Assembly (NCBI GenBank): GCA_963932465.1
Contig: OZ010800.1
Coordinates: 34,412,852-34,476,851 of the forward strand
DNA: 64,000 nucleotides
Source: Maratus speciosus
Lineage: Eukaryota; Arthropoda; Arachnida; Araneae; Salticidae
Direction of reading: 5' to 3'
Part shown: positions 47,090 to 59,118 of the stretch, piece after piece
How the letters are laid out: every line of letters starts with the position of its first letter
How positions within the stretch are numbered: position 1 is the first letter of the stretch
Translations under genes and position numbers: made by a program
Notes under the pieces: generated by a model
Told to the model about the DNA's origin: nothing
The model's input: only the letters and a program-made list of their open reading frames with translations
The model's database searches: none

Positions 47090-48720
47090 TAAAATAGATA
47101 AATATCCTGTTTTTCGATGAAAAGTTCTATGGCGAAATTAATGATTAAATAGCATTTATTTTAGAACAAATTTTATTAGCCAAAAATCTGTAAATGGCAG
47201 AAATTACAGCAATAGCATAATAATGTTTCCTTATTTTTTTAAAAATTTGCGAAACGTTTTCGTTAGAGCTGTTTTATACAATAAACATAATAAATTTTAA
47301 TTCATTTAAGTGACTTTATTTTATTAATAATTATTGATAAAAGCCGATTGTATTCGCAATTTAAATGATTTATTCTCTAAACTGAGATAAAAAAAAGAAC
47401 TCAATATATAATTTTACATAGTAAACATGTTAGAAAATTTGCATTTTTTTTCTTTAAATTAAGTAATACTGCATTTCATCAATTGAAAGTCAAAGATTTT
47501 CAAAAGTTTTTGTTAGAGCTGTTTTATACAATAACTATATCTAGAATACACTATCTTTTCATACATTTTTTTTTCAAGAATTCATGTGAATTTATGTTTA
47601 TGCTATTAATAATAATGATAAAATTAATCGTATTCGTAATATAAATTATTTACACTCTGAACCAATAAAAAGGTAATTTTTTACATTAAACATATTTGTA
47701 AATTTATATTTTTTCCTATTTTTTTAATAATGGAATGATACGGTATTTAATCTATTGCAAAGCAAAGATTTAAAAAAAAAATTCTGTTAGGCATGTTTTA
47801 AACAGTAAATGTATCTGTAATACACTATATCTTTTCATTCACTTAGGTGATATTTTTAGAATTTGTTCTATTATTAAAAATGATAAAATTCTATTGTGTT
47901 CGTAATATAAATTATTAATTCCCTGAACCGACAAAAAATAAATCAAGATATGATTTTATACAGTAAACATGTTAGTAAATTTATTTATATATTTTTAATT
48001 AAATAATACTGTACTTCATAAATTGCAAGGCAAATATTTACAAACTTTTTTATTGGAGATTTTTTATACAATAACTATATCTAGAATACACAATATCTTT
48101 TCATTTATTTAGATTATTTTTCCTTCTTTAGAATTCATGTGAAATTTTATTTTATTATTAATAATGATAAAAGCCAATTGCATTTGTAATGTAAATTATT
48201 TACTCTTTGAAAAAAGAAATCAAGATATAATTTTATACATTAAGCATGTCTGTAAATTTATAATATATTTTTTAAAAAACTGAAGTAATATTATATTTTA
48301 TGTATTGTAAAGCAAAGATTTAAAGACGCTCCTGTTACAGCTGTTTTATACAATAAATATATTACCATATTTTTCATTCATTTAGATGATGTTTTAGAAT
48401 TCCTGTGAAATTTTGTTTTATAATAATAACTTACTAATAATGATAAAATGTAGTTGTATTCGTTATACAATTTTACTCTCTGAACTAAGAAAAAACTAAT
48501 AAACATCTCAAGAATTAATTTTATGTAACTGATTAACTCCATAACTTATTATTTGTAATAGATTTTGATAGACATTAAATATACATGTAAATAAAATAAT
48601 AAAAGTACAATAATTATCATGAGATTTAATTTGAAATTTATTTAAAAGCAAAGATTTAAGTTTTTGTTTGAGTTATGTTACACAAATATTAAATAAATAA
48701 ATGCCTTTTTCATTTACTCA
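47090..48720. repeat. Tandem array, about 250-330-bp unit, about six diverged copies
   Basis: GTTAGAGCTGTTTTATACAA and close variants recur near 47265, 47510, 47785, 48050, 48330 and 48665. The motifs ATTTATTCTCTGAAC and AATGATAAAA recur between them. The array is very AT-rich and non-coding. It lies within the element at 46474-49310. Confidence 0.65.
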
Positions 48721-49319
48721 GTTAGTTTTTAAACATTAAAGTGAATTTTTTCAAAAAAACAGTTATGTACCATATTAATACTTACAAAAAAGAGTTCTAT
48801 TTGTTTTTTAAATTAATTGCGCTTAGTTTAAATGTGTGAAGATGAAGATAGCTTAATAGTTGTATGGTATCATTCTAATTATTATTATTATTATTATTTT
48901 AAATGACAGGGATCATATTTAATATCTTCGAACTTTGAAGCTGTATACTTTACAATAATTATACAGTAAATTTTAAATATTTTTCTTTTGAAATTTGCAT
49001 TTATTTATTGTGTAATAATTCCTACAAATTGATTTCCTGCATGTTGATGAAGGGAAGTAAATTTATATTTTTCTGTATTTTTTCTTAGATAAGAACAACA
49101 AAAACAAATAAGTATTGAAAATCAAAATTATTTTTATTTATGAAATAAACAACAATAAAAAAAGAAATTATGTATGTTAGTTTAAATATAAACTTCATAT
49201 TGTAACATAGTAGGCATTAGATTTCAACCTTCCTTCCATTCCCCTAGCGGCGAAAACGCTGTCCCGGCCTGTTATACCAAGATGGCCTTGCTTATACGCG
49301 GGTCAGACTTTGTGAGAAA

Positions 49320-49680
49320 AGTCCTAGTCACGGATATTTGACTGGCGTAGGCAAACTGATGTCTGATAAACAAATCCTTTAAAGATAGGTTGCGAAATAT
49401 ACACACCATATTAAAGAAAAGGGTGTGGAACAGAGACTCTCTTGGTCCACTTGCCCCATTTTTATGGAGCAACTGAACCCATGAGGAAAGAAAAATGAAA
49501 CATATATGTAATATTTTTTTTTATATTAAAATGTAATTTTGAGCATTTCTGTATGATAGAGGAAACCTAACTGAAGACATTTACAAAAGTTCAGATTTTA
49601 ATTCAAATGAAAATTAGCTTTTTGAAGCTTAATTGCCAGAATCTCCAGAGACACATTGTAAAATCATGGCCCAAACCCTA
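49320..49680. repeat. Partial copy of the GGTTAGTTGGGG element
   Basis: About 49430-49675 matches 39040-39300 (AACCCATGAGGAAAGAAAAA-like, ACATTTACAAAAGTTCAGAT, CACATTGTAAAATCATG). The terminal repeat itself is absent. The segment 49680-49900 shows nothing further. Confidence 0.6.
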
Positions 49681-50028
49681 CTTTCATCTATAACCTTAAT
49701 CTGATATTTTGAATAGTTCAGTGCTTTTAGTAATTTGTCAGTTAATTATTGCTTTATTTTATGTTCCTTCCAAAATCTATACCATTAGAATGAATCCTTT
49801 TATAATCGAAATCTAAATATATTTTCTATCGCGGCTATGCACAGAGACTGCTTTAACTGACCACAAACCTAATGTACTACTATTGTTGATTTTTTCAAAC
49901 AATTTTTTGCATATGAGAACGTGAGTGTTTGCCCATACCTCGACAAGTCTTTTTGGAAGTCCTCTCATATATGCTAGATATATTTCAATTGAATCAATGG
50001 CTGCTACACGTTAGCTGCAGTTCTCAAA

Positions 50029-50283
50029 CTACTGACAATGATTGTGCAGATATACGTGGCCGGTCTGAAAAGTATCAGACCTTTGGCCGAAATATATATA
50101 TAAGTTACCTGACAGGATTGTTGCCCCAATCCACTTCAGAGTAGACTCCTTGCGCCTCCACACTCTTAGCCCATCGTTCATGCCACTGCCGAAAACACTT
50201 CTGAGATGTTTCTTTGGAATGTTGTTGAACCCAGCCGTCGCATTCTGTATCTCATATCTACTCTCAAAACGGAATCCTTTCAA
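50029..50283 (-). pseudogene. mariner-type transposase C-terminal remnant
   Basis: The minus strand encodes NATAGFNNIPKKHLRSVF, then a Trp-containing stretch, close in pattern to the C-terminal IPKxxFxxCFxxWxxRW region of transposases common in arthropod genomes. The catalytic part is gone and the terminal repeats were not found. Confidence 0.5.
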
Positions 50284-50449
50284 TGGCGCCTTCGATTTTA
50301 GAAACAGTCAGGAGTCGAAATGACCCATTTCTGAAATGGAGGGAAGTTGGCGAACGTCTGGGATTCCATGTTTCGCCGAAAAAGTCTGAATCAGATGCGA
50401 TGAATGAGCTGGAGAAATGGTGAATCTTACGACACCTGACGAATCTTAC

Positions 50450-50850
50450 TAATTGTTCTGCTTTGAGAATCAGCAAGCTTTGACAAAATTTGAGGCAGTA
50501 CCTTTGCTTAATTCGTTGAGTCTTAAGAGAAATGAAAATCCGATGAACAAGTATGCTACACCTGACTCAGCGGCAAGCAAACAACGACAACGACTGGGTT
50601 ACTCCACTGCGTATATCCCTGACTGGGCATGCTAGGTTATTAATGATGAATGAGATGGAGCATTGGTGAATCTTACGATTCCGCTTTGAGAAACACCAAA
50701 CTTTGACAAAATTTGAGGAAGTTCCTTTGCTTAACTCGTTAACTCGTTTATTGCTAGAAATAAAAATCTCACGAACACTTATGGCAGCACCTGACTCGGC
50801 GGCGATCAGGCAGCGGCAACGACTGGGTTACTGGAACTCAGGGAAAAATT
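50450..50850 (+). repeat. Direct duplication of about 165 bp
   Basis: The segment from about 50460 (TTTGACAAAATTTGAGGCAG, then CAACGACTGGGTTACT at about 50588) is repeated from about 50700 (TTTGACAAAATTTGAGGAAG to CAACGACTGGGTTACT at about 50817). GAATCTTACGA precedes both. Both copies stay open in one frame but with no recognised domain. Confidence 0.6.
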
Positions 50851-50959
50851 CAAGCATGCGTATTAAGCTGTCTTCTTCCAATGTGCAAAGTGTTAGAATA
50901 ACTATTGCGGGCGGGAACAATAAAGGTCTGATATTTATCAGACAAACCTCGTACTGACG

Positions 50960-53050
50960 TATAGCGTAAAGTAAAAAAAAATGTAAGTATGACAAAAATA
51001 CATATCTAGTAACTTTAACTGGTAACTTGAATCTAGGAGAAATTTCTGAAAATGACGTGCAAAAAAATAAGCATCAATGTTAAAAATGATTCCTCTTTAT
51101 ATTTATTGGGAAAAACCCACAAATGTATCACACATAAAAATAAACATTAGAAACTTAATTTAACTTGCTATATTTTTTAATGGTCCTTTTCATAAAGTAT
51201 AAAATATAAATTGTTTAAATGTTAAAAGTTATTAAAAAAATTAGAAGCTCTGAAATTATAATATTTTAAACGTATAAACATTATAAAATATTGAAAAAAC
51301 TTGTTAATTATAAATAATCATAATTAATAATCTTTTATAATATAAATATCTGAGGGTTCGTGATTCAGGTGCAAGGAACTCTATTAAAGATTACATTATT
51401 ATTTACGCCTATTTTAAATCTTTACCTGTACAGTGACGGTGAATCATCTATCTTGATATAAATAAATGTATCACTAAACATTCCGTTTTCTGTTTATAGT
51501 AAGAGAATTTATTAGCCTTTCTGTCATTCCACGTAAAATGAGCAAAAATTTTTAAAAAGTCGTGGCCACCTACTAACCGATTTTAATAAAATTTGATACA
51601 CAGGTTCAATTCATATTCAAATATTGCTCTGCAAAATATCTTGACAAATATATGTATATATATTTTTTTTTTCTTAGAAGTTTTGGGCATTTAAAATACT
51701 TGAGATATAGAATGGCATGTGTGCAATCGTCCAAAATTGCAAGTTTCAAGTTTTGTATCTTGAAAACTATTTCGCAGAAATAAAATTTTTTTATAATGCT
51801 GTAACCTCTGAAAAAATATCTTCTTATTTATTGAGTAATAACGATCTGGTAACAACATGATTAATCTTAAATTGGTTGTAAAAATTTAAGATTTGTGACT
51901 TTTCAGAAAATTAGAAATGTTATAAAAATCAAGGGAATTTAAAAACATCTGTGAAATTGATGTCTGATGTAGTATTACATATGAAGATCCAATTCCCCAA
52001 GTTTGAAGGTTGTGATTTATTCCCTTTATTTTCAAAATAAGTTTGAAACTTGAAAAAAAAATTACAAAATCATAATTATTTCTCTTATGTGTGTGCAGAA
52101 AAATAAAGGAAATGTCCGACATTAACAATATTGCACAGACATAAAGATCAATAAGTCCATAATAAGCTCAAAAAATTAAAATTGTCTTTTATTCCTAACA
52201 TAACAAAAATGGGTTCACACAGGTAATATTTGTTGCATTCCATGGGCTACTTGTCTTTGAATTCGTGCGTGTTTCTAAAAATACTGGACGATTTGAAGGA
52301 AAAAAATTAGTGCTGCCATCTATTTTTTCTATCTGGATTTAGGATTAATATATAATATTTGTTCAACTGAATCACTTTTCTACTGAAATTTAAAATATTC
52401 TTGAGGCAAAAATAAACACAAAGCAAGAATAAAAGTTTGTAAATTTAAAATATACACTTTTATCTGTAATATCGATTACTTTAAAAGTTTTAAGAGCTTC
52501 CCTTCATGTTCAAACAAGCGATATAAATATTGGATTCTTCCCCTCAAATTTTTTCATTACGTATTTTTGCCCCTCGCTTAGAAATACAACGGCAAGAATG
52601 AAAGTTTCTAAATTCAAAATATATATTTTTATCTATAACGTCAAAAAAAATCGTTCTTGTTCTAGCGAGTAAAAAATATTCGATTTTTCCCTCAAGATTT
52701 TTCATTTTTTTGTTCATTACGGAATAAAAAGACAATTATTAAATTACGCCAATCTGTTATTTATTATCCATTCTTAATTATAAAAAAAATAATATTAGTC
52801 TTTCCGTTCCTAAGGCTAATAATATCCAAATTGAAGTTTCAAGCATGTACACAAAACCTCCATTTTGTACCAACATTTAATGTAAGTTTTTATACTTATA
52901 TAAACAATCCTGAAATCTATTATTTTTCATTTACTCATAGATGAATATGATCTACCTATATGATGATTTTCATTAATATCTGTGACATGTCAGCCACAGC
53001 TGATTTGCTCATTTTGTATGGACTGACACCGTTAGGAATTAATTATAGTT
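50960..53050. other. No recognisable gene
   Basis: AT-rich intronic DNA with short A and T runs. Two stretches of mutually similar text (about 52400-52560 and 52590-52740; GAATAAAAGTTTGTAAATTT versus GAATGAAAGTTTCTAAATTC) hint at an old local duplication. Confidence 0.4.
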
Positions 53051-53107
53051 ACGTTAAAAACCTGTTTGTATAAAAGAAATATTATGTATATAAACAAAAT
53101 TTCTTAC

Positions 53108-53419
53108 GATATTTATGTTGGATGTTAACCATTTCTTGAATTTTAATACATCGCAATCACATTTCCAAGGGTTCCCAGATAGAGACACGTGTTGGAGATT
53201 CATCTGGCTGTCGAACACATTCTGGGGGAACCTTCTGAAATTGTTGTTAGATAAATAAAGTATGACGAGATTCGGAGGTAGTTTCGCTGCATCAAGAGCC
53301 TCCAGTTTATTATTTTCTAAATTGATTCCTAAGACACTATCTTCCAAGTCTAAAGAAGGGTTAATATTCTGATACATTACACGGTAACGAATGTCATCAG
53401 AAGAGAACATTTCTTTAAC
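53108..53419 (-). CDS. Toll-like receptor exon: last LRRs and first half of LRRCT
   Basis: The acceptor CTTAATTTTTTTAG and donor ATC|GTAAGA bound 312 nt, phase 0 at both ends. The exon encodes two clear repeats (LGINLENNKLEAL, then LVILYLSNNNFRRFPQNVF), a third LRR strand (LQHVSLSGNPW) and the start of the cysteine cap, WKCDCDVLKFKKWL. This matches the juxtamembrane LRR block of Toll receptors, which normally follows an LRRNT. The preceding exon was not found in a recognisable form. The rest of the ectodomain must lie further upstream (toward or beyond the right edge) or in small exons. Uninterrupted coding and good splice sites argue for a live gene. Confidence 0.92.
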
Positions 53420-54267
53420 CTAAAAAAATTAAGAGCATCATTTTTAATTGATTGTTTTTCAACGGCAAATATGTCAGTAAAATAGTTATAAAATTGTCAT
53501 TAAAAAAAGGCTGAAATTTAATTAGATAATATAGGGTTAAATTTGCAACTAATTCCCAATAAAATAAAAGTGTGGCGGTTCTAAAAATTGTTGCAATTTG
53601 TACTAAAGGCATTCAAAATTTTGATACACCTTCGAGCAGTCTCCTAATGCCAAAAAATGAGACTTTTATTCGCTATCCGCCAAGTCGTAACTTTAAAAGC
53701 AGTTGTTATACCGTTTATTATAATGTACATATATATGTAAAATTATCGTATAGGTCTATACATTCAGATTATATAATGTCCCTTACGTAACTGCAATATC
53801 GCAGTAATAAACAAGAGGTTCGTTCATTGGGAACATTTTGCGATGTTTCTGAACAACATCAATATTTTTAAACTTTAAAATATACTTATAACTACTTAAA
53901 AGGTGACACAAACATATAAAAATATTATTTAATGCAAACCTGAGATCCTTCGAACACACACGCGTTCATTTTTAAAGGGAAAAAGGTGATTGACTGAATA
54001 GAAATACATTTTAAAAACAAAAACAAAAATAGTGCGCATGCGCAAGCGGAGTTCGGTCCATTTCTCTGAGGAGGGGTGAAAAGATCAGTTCATATTATCA
54101 GGAGGTCTTGAAATATTTAGGATATTGTACCGAATTGCAGGAATATTATAGGAAAGGACATCGTTACAAACATTATCTCTTCTAAGTAAAATTTCAATGG
54201 ATTCACGGATTATTGAGGAGTAATGGTTAGACGTTGAAATAATCATTTTAGCTTTTTCGAAGTTTAT

Positions 54268-54530
54268 CTAAATATTTTCTTTTTGATGCATTCTGGATAA
54301 AGCTGTAATTGGTTTGTTGAACTGGGTATCAGAAATGTGCTCTTTTAATCTTTCCTTAAATTTTCGAGATGTCGTACCAATATAAAATAAACTCTTATGC
54401 TGTTCTGTGTTGAATGGGATGATGTAAACTGCTTCTTTTTCATTATCGGGAATGGGATCAATTTTACAGTGAATCAATTCTTTCAGTTTTGTTGGAGGTT
54501 TAGCTATTTAATTAATATTATATTTTAGTA
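54268..54530 (-). pseudogene. Penelope-like GIY-YIG endonuclease fragment
   Basis: The minus strand reads KPPTKLKELIHCKIDPIPD, then AVYIIPFNTEQHKSLFYIGT and FKERLKEHISD. The VYIIP...YIGT pair and the Arg/His-containing helix match the GIY-YIG nuclease core, which nicks target DNA in this retroelement class. One in-frame stop lies just upstream (about 54509) and another ends the segment at 54268; coding similarity continues into the inverted repeat. Confidence 0.8.
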
Positions 54531-54844
54531 ATGCATATCTTAATCTCTCATAAAGCTGTGTGATATAATCAAATGTGCAGTAAATGGATTTGCCAAACTT
54601 AATTCATTCTTCTGTCTTGGTTGTTTTGCTTGATTAACTAATCTATTAATGTATTGAGGAGGGAAACCATTCTCAATAGCAATCTATTTTATTATACTAA
54701 TCTCGTTTTCTAGGTATTTATCCGTACAAACTTCGAAGGCACGTTTAACGTAAAACCTGTAGACAGCAATTTTATATGAAAATGGTGAGTTACAATCAAA
54801 AGGTTTGAGGACAATCAAAGGTTGAGGACAATCAAAGGTTACAA

Positions 54845-55225
54845 TCAAAGGTTGTTAGATTTGCATTGCTTTCTATAAATAGTACGCTCTAATTTATTTC
54901 CATAACAATTCTTTATTAATTTAATATCAAGAAAGAGTAAAATACCCTCTTTCTCAATTTCTAATGTAAACTTTATCTTTGTATCCAACTCATTAAGTTT
55001 TAACAGAGAATTATTTAAAGGCCGCAAATCATGATCCCAAATTATGAAAATGTCATCTACATATCTTATCCAAATTGATGGCTTGATTTCAAAATATTCC
55101 ATAATCTCTATTTCTAAGGGCCTAAGTTTTAATTCGGCTAAATATCCTGAAATGGGGGATGCCATAGGAGCACCATTGCGTTGTCTGTAATATTTACTGT
55201 TAAAAATGAAAACATTATTTTGTGT
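54845..55225 (-). pseudogene. Penelope-like reverse transcriptase fragment
   Basis: The frame begins within the RT palm: YYRQRNGAPMASPISGYLAE, then IWIRYVDDIFIIWDHD, which contains the catalytic YVDD, then KIKFTLEIEKEGILLFLDIK. The fingers and N-terminal part are missing because the inverted repeat replaces them at 55240. The enzyme copies element RNA into DNA in active members. A stop at 54845 and later shifts show it is inactive. Confidence 0.88.
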
Positions 55226-55719
55226 AATCTGGTTAATTGCTTGTAACGATGTCCTTTCCTATAATATTCCCGCAATTCGGTACAATATCCTAAAGATTTC
55301 AAGACGTCCTGATAATATGAACTGATCTTTTCACCCCTCCTCAGAGAAATGGACCAAACTCCGCTTGCGCATGCGCACTATTTTTGTTTTTGTTTTTAAA
55401 ATGTATTTCTATTCAGTCAATCACCTTTTTCCCTTTGAAAATGAATGCGTGTGTGTTCGAAAGATCTCAGGTTAGCATTAAATAATATTCTTATATGTTT
55501 GTGTCACCTTTTAAGTAGTTAAAAGTATATTTTTAAGTTTATTAATAACAAGGTGAAAATTTCCTTCACGACATTAATGTTTAAAACAGTATTTTGATTC
55601 TATCAATATTTTTGATAACACTACTATAAAATACTGTTCACTTTAGAAATGCTGAAGCAAATTTTTAAGACATTCAACCGTTTATATAGATAACGGTTAC
55701 TTGGATATAATATGAAGCG

Positions 55720-56450
55720 TTCACATTCGTATGAATGCAGATAAATTACGGTTATTTAACTGATACATGACTGGCATTTTTTGCTGCAGGTTTTTAATAG
55801 TGCAGGGTATTTTTAAAAACTGGATTAAAAGAAATTGCATTTCGACATGAATAGGCAACACTGTCTTTAATTGAAAAGTAATAATATACTGACAGTTTGA
55901 ATAAGATAAAACAAGAAAAGGGAAAGTGAAATTCATTTTTTATTAAAGAAAGCACGAATTTATGTATGCAGTACTCCCACAATATTGATATATCCAAATA
56001 AATCTTCAATATCCGCCCTCAGATGCTGTGTAATTTTGTCATGTGTTGAACGAATTTATCCGTTTCAATCTTTATCTTATGTAAAAACTTAAAATGGAAC
56101 TTAAACCGCATATTAAAATGGACTAAATTTGATTTCAGTGGGTCAGTTTTGCCAATCCCATAATAGAAGATGTTCGGTTAATTTTTTTATTCCAGTTCAG
56201 GGGGATTTGAATGTTAATGCGACAGTAATTATTTTCTAATTTTTTTAAAGAATAAATTTTTTGATATAGAGTACTCTCGGCTTACACTCGGCTCTACACC
56301 GTTTAAACTACCTGGGATAACAACCTGCGAGCATATTTCGCTCAGATAACCTTATTGGTAATTAACATCTGGTCTGCCATGTAGACAGATCAACAGAATA
56401 AACCGCAAGTGAAGAAACTCAATATAAACGATGGGCATGTAGATATACTA
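55720..56450 (-). repeat. Duplicated putative promoter/first-exon segment U, copy 1
   Basis: About 55920-56440 aligns with 58585-59110 over about 520 bp (shared: GATATAGAGTACTCTCGGCT, TTCGCTCAGATAAC, GTAGACAGATCAACAGA). On the minus strand both copies run into an ATG in the context AAAAAATGAAT. Here the frame from 55936 reads MNFTFPFLVLSYSNC and stays open to 55721. The duplicated part would be promoter and 5' UTR if the ATG is a start codon. Confidence 0.5.
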
Positions 56451-57980
56451 TTATTTTTAACACAGTCAGACTGATTGGTAAAGTTATCTACGTATCGCCG
56501 GCTGTCAGCAAAGGTAGCTTAAACGATTTAGTATTCTCTTTGAAGCAATAATACAACCGACAATTCTTAATTCATTTTTAGATAATTGGAAATACTAGTT
56601 TCGAAATTTGATTTAGCCCCACCAAAAACAAAATTCAAAATATATAGATGTATATAATTCTAATCAACGAACTTGTTTATGTATTTCGAGAATCTCGAAT
56701 ATTCATGACTTCGTGACTTTCATGTTTGACATTTTATTTTATCGTAATGTTAGTGGAGAATTTTGTTTTTCTACACTCCTCTCGAAAACGCATTTTTTAG
56801 CAAACTCTTATCAGTTTCTTTAAGAGGGGAAGCTTTATTTAAAATATTGTTTCTTTAATACTATGTTTTACTTTAAGTTAAACTGCAGTTTATATACATT
56901 ATTATATTCTGAATATGTTCTTAAATAATGATAAAACTTAAGACAAAATGAGTATTTTAGTAATAGTAATATTTTTGGGCGTCCCACTTCTATATGATTA
57001 GTTTTAAACAAGTTTTAAATGAAACGGGTTTATCTATCAACATCTATTAATTTTTCGCTGCACTAAAACTTTTTTCTGCAGAATTTAGAATTTGTTTTAT
57101 TAGTGTTCTAATCGTATGCGAAAACCGCTAGAATATTAAATAATTAATGATTCTTCCCATGTGCTGAAATACATAATTGGAATCAAATCGAATAATAAGT
57201 TTCATTAATTTGGTTTCAGAATTGAATTTGAGATATAAAACAGATTCACATGAGCAAAAGCAGTACACAATAAAATTTTTACGGTTTCATAAAATACGGT
57301 TTCAAAAAATGATTAAAAAAAAACTTATGTCAGTTTATAAACGAATATATATTCTATTCTAATAATTATATTTATCAATTAAATAGTTGTTCTACAAACA
57401 CCTGTTTTCAACAGTCATGAAGTCCCCGTGACAGAACATTACTATGCTTTCAGTGACAAACTTCCGTAACACCAAAATCTGCTTACAGAAATGATCTCCC
57501 AAGGCGCATAAAATGAGAAAAAATTTTTACTTTGCTCCCTTCTGCCCCATAAATAAATAATTGACTACGTTTTTATCATCATTACAAAATAAAAGATAGG
57601 TAGACGAATGAATTTCTTACTTAAGCTAAACAAAAATTTAAAAAATATATATATTTCCATGTTGGGTGTAATGCTATGATTAAAATATTCTTCATACATA
57701 AATTGCACTAAACTCGGAACTTTTCAATACTAACACCTAATTTTGACCGCATAGCTGGATAGCTGATTGCTCAATAGATTTATACTTCGAATACCAAATA
57801 GGATGTCACTCTGTAACGTAATTATGATAATAGACTTCAATGCGTGTAATTTCCTTAAGCTTATCTCAACAACTATCAAGTAAATGTGTTATAATTTTAT
57901 ATTCGTAGATTTAAAGCATTTAGAAATAGTGTTTTGTTAAAAAAAAAATCACTGGTTATAGTTATTTTCTTTTCTTTTAA
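56450..57980. other. No recognisable gene
   Basis: AT-rich. A stretch on the minus strand at about 57400-57500 (KQILVLRKFVTESIV..., followed by AACAG|GTGTTT) could be a small exon but has no domain support. Confidence 0.3.
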
Positions 57981-57989
57981 AAAATAATT

Positions 57990-58339
57990 TCAAAATGTAT
58001 ATAGTTTATATACAATATTTGAAAATAATATGAGTTGTAATCCATCAATTTTTAACAAAACTCGATTTAAACTCGATGGAATCTTTAAATCTGTGAAATG
58101 AAAGTTATAGATCACCTCCTCTAAGTATTTTGATATCTGTGATTTACATACAGCCCGCATTGCAATCTGTCCATCAGGAACTCTAAATTTTAAACCTGCA
58201 TAATTCATAAGCTGCTTGAAAAGATTGACTTGTTTAGTATCCTCAGGAATAATAGAGTTATCAGGTTACTCATGTTATCCAAGTATACAATAAAAAGAAA
58301 AATGCCCAGTTAAATTGATGGCATTGAGCTCACAAGTCC
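57990..58339 (-). pseudogene. Region resembling a Toll N-terminal domain, with in-frame stops
   Basis: After a good acceptor (TTTCATTTCAG, exon side from 58339) the minus strand reads TCELNAINLTGHFSFYCIL, meets two stops, and continues in the same frame with LKFRVPDGQIAMRAVCK and FTDLKIPSSLNRVLLKIDGL. The spacing of cysteines and the hydrophobic pattern recall the N-terminal cap before the first LRR of Toll proteins. It lies upstream of the receptor exons on the same strand, between two copies of segment U. The stops mean it is either a pseudogene or contains a small unrecognised intron. The assignment is tentative. Confidence 0.3.
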
Positions 58340-58499
58340 CTGAAATGAAAATTAACAATAACATAATCAATCAATAAATAAAATTAAAAAAAAAATATTA
58401 GCTAAATTAAGGAAGGAGTATTACCGCCCCATTTCCCTCCTTTATACTTAACCAATGAACCTTCAAATCTAATGAGAAAATCGCCTTATCACAATAAAC

Positions 58500-59115
58500 G
58501 GGTAGACCAAATTCGAAGCAAATCAGATAATTCTGCAGGAACTGACGGATTAGAATTAAATACAGCAAAGAAAAGGAAAGCGGGATTCATTTTTTATTAG
58601 TTAAAGAAATCACGAATTTATATATGCAGTATTACTATATCCAAATAAATCATCAATATCCGCTCTCAGATCAAAATGTGCTATGTAATTTTGTTATGTG
58701 TTGAACGGATTTATCCTTTTCAAACAGTATCTCATGTAAAAACTCAAAATGGAAGTTAAACTGTATTTTAAAACAGACTGAACAGTAGAGAACTTCAATT
58801 AGAACTTCAGTGGATCTGTTTTCCCAATTCCGTAATCGACGAGGTTTGGTTTATTTTTTAATTCAAGTTCAAGGGGATTTTAATGTTAATGAGACAGCAA
58901 TTACTTAGAATTCTTTTTTAAAAATAAAATTTTTGATATAGAGTACTCTCGGCTTACATTGCCAACGCTCTACTGTTTAAGCTGGGCTGGCAACCAGTGA
59001 GAATATTTCGCTCAGATAACTTATTGGTAAATAACATCTTGTCTGCTATGCAGACAGATCAACAGACTAAACCGCAGGTAAAGAAACTCCATATAAACGA
59101 TGGATATGTAGATAC
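58500..59115 (-). repeat. Duplicated putative promoter/first-exon segment U, copy 2
   Basis: It aligns with 55920-56440 (see copy 1). The ATG at about 58599 on the minus strand starts MNPAFLFFAVFNSNPSVPAE, a better signal peptide than in copy 1, and the frame stops after 33 codons. The Toll-like N-terminal region lies 160 bp downstream. It could be the first exon of the receptor, but no frame-consistent strong donor joins them. Confidence 0.4.
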
Positions 59116-59118
59116 GGG

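Larger units (their letters stand above)
46474..49310. mobile_element. pogo/Tigger-type element with internal tandem array, right end eroded
   Basis: The left end CCGTATATACTCGCGTATAA and the following GACCTAAAATTGCCTTTTAA are typical of pogo-type TIRs. The presumed right end at about 49285-49310 (GCTTATACGCGGGTCAGAC) is the matching inverse but is incomplete. Between them lie one short open frame and a long tandem array. The alternative is two unrelated fragments. Confidence 0.5.
53861..55552 (-). mobile_element. Penelope-like retroelement with about 310-bp inverted repeats
   Basis: The segment about 53861-54178 is the reverse complement of about 55240-55552 (shared: AGTGCGCATGCGCAAGCGGA, AGGTGACACAAACATATAA, TAGGATATTGTACCGAATTG). 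Between the arms the minus strand carries reverse transcriptase followed by GIY-YIG endonuclease remnants, the domain order specific to Penelope-like elements. The left arm includes the C-terminal coding end, so the right arm is an inverted copy of the 3' part, placed in front of a 5'-truncated body. Such head-to-head architecture is typical of the group. Confidence 0.85.
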
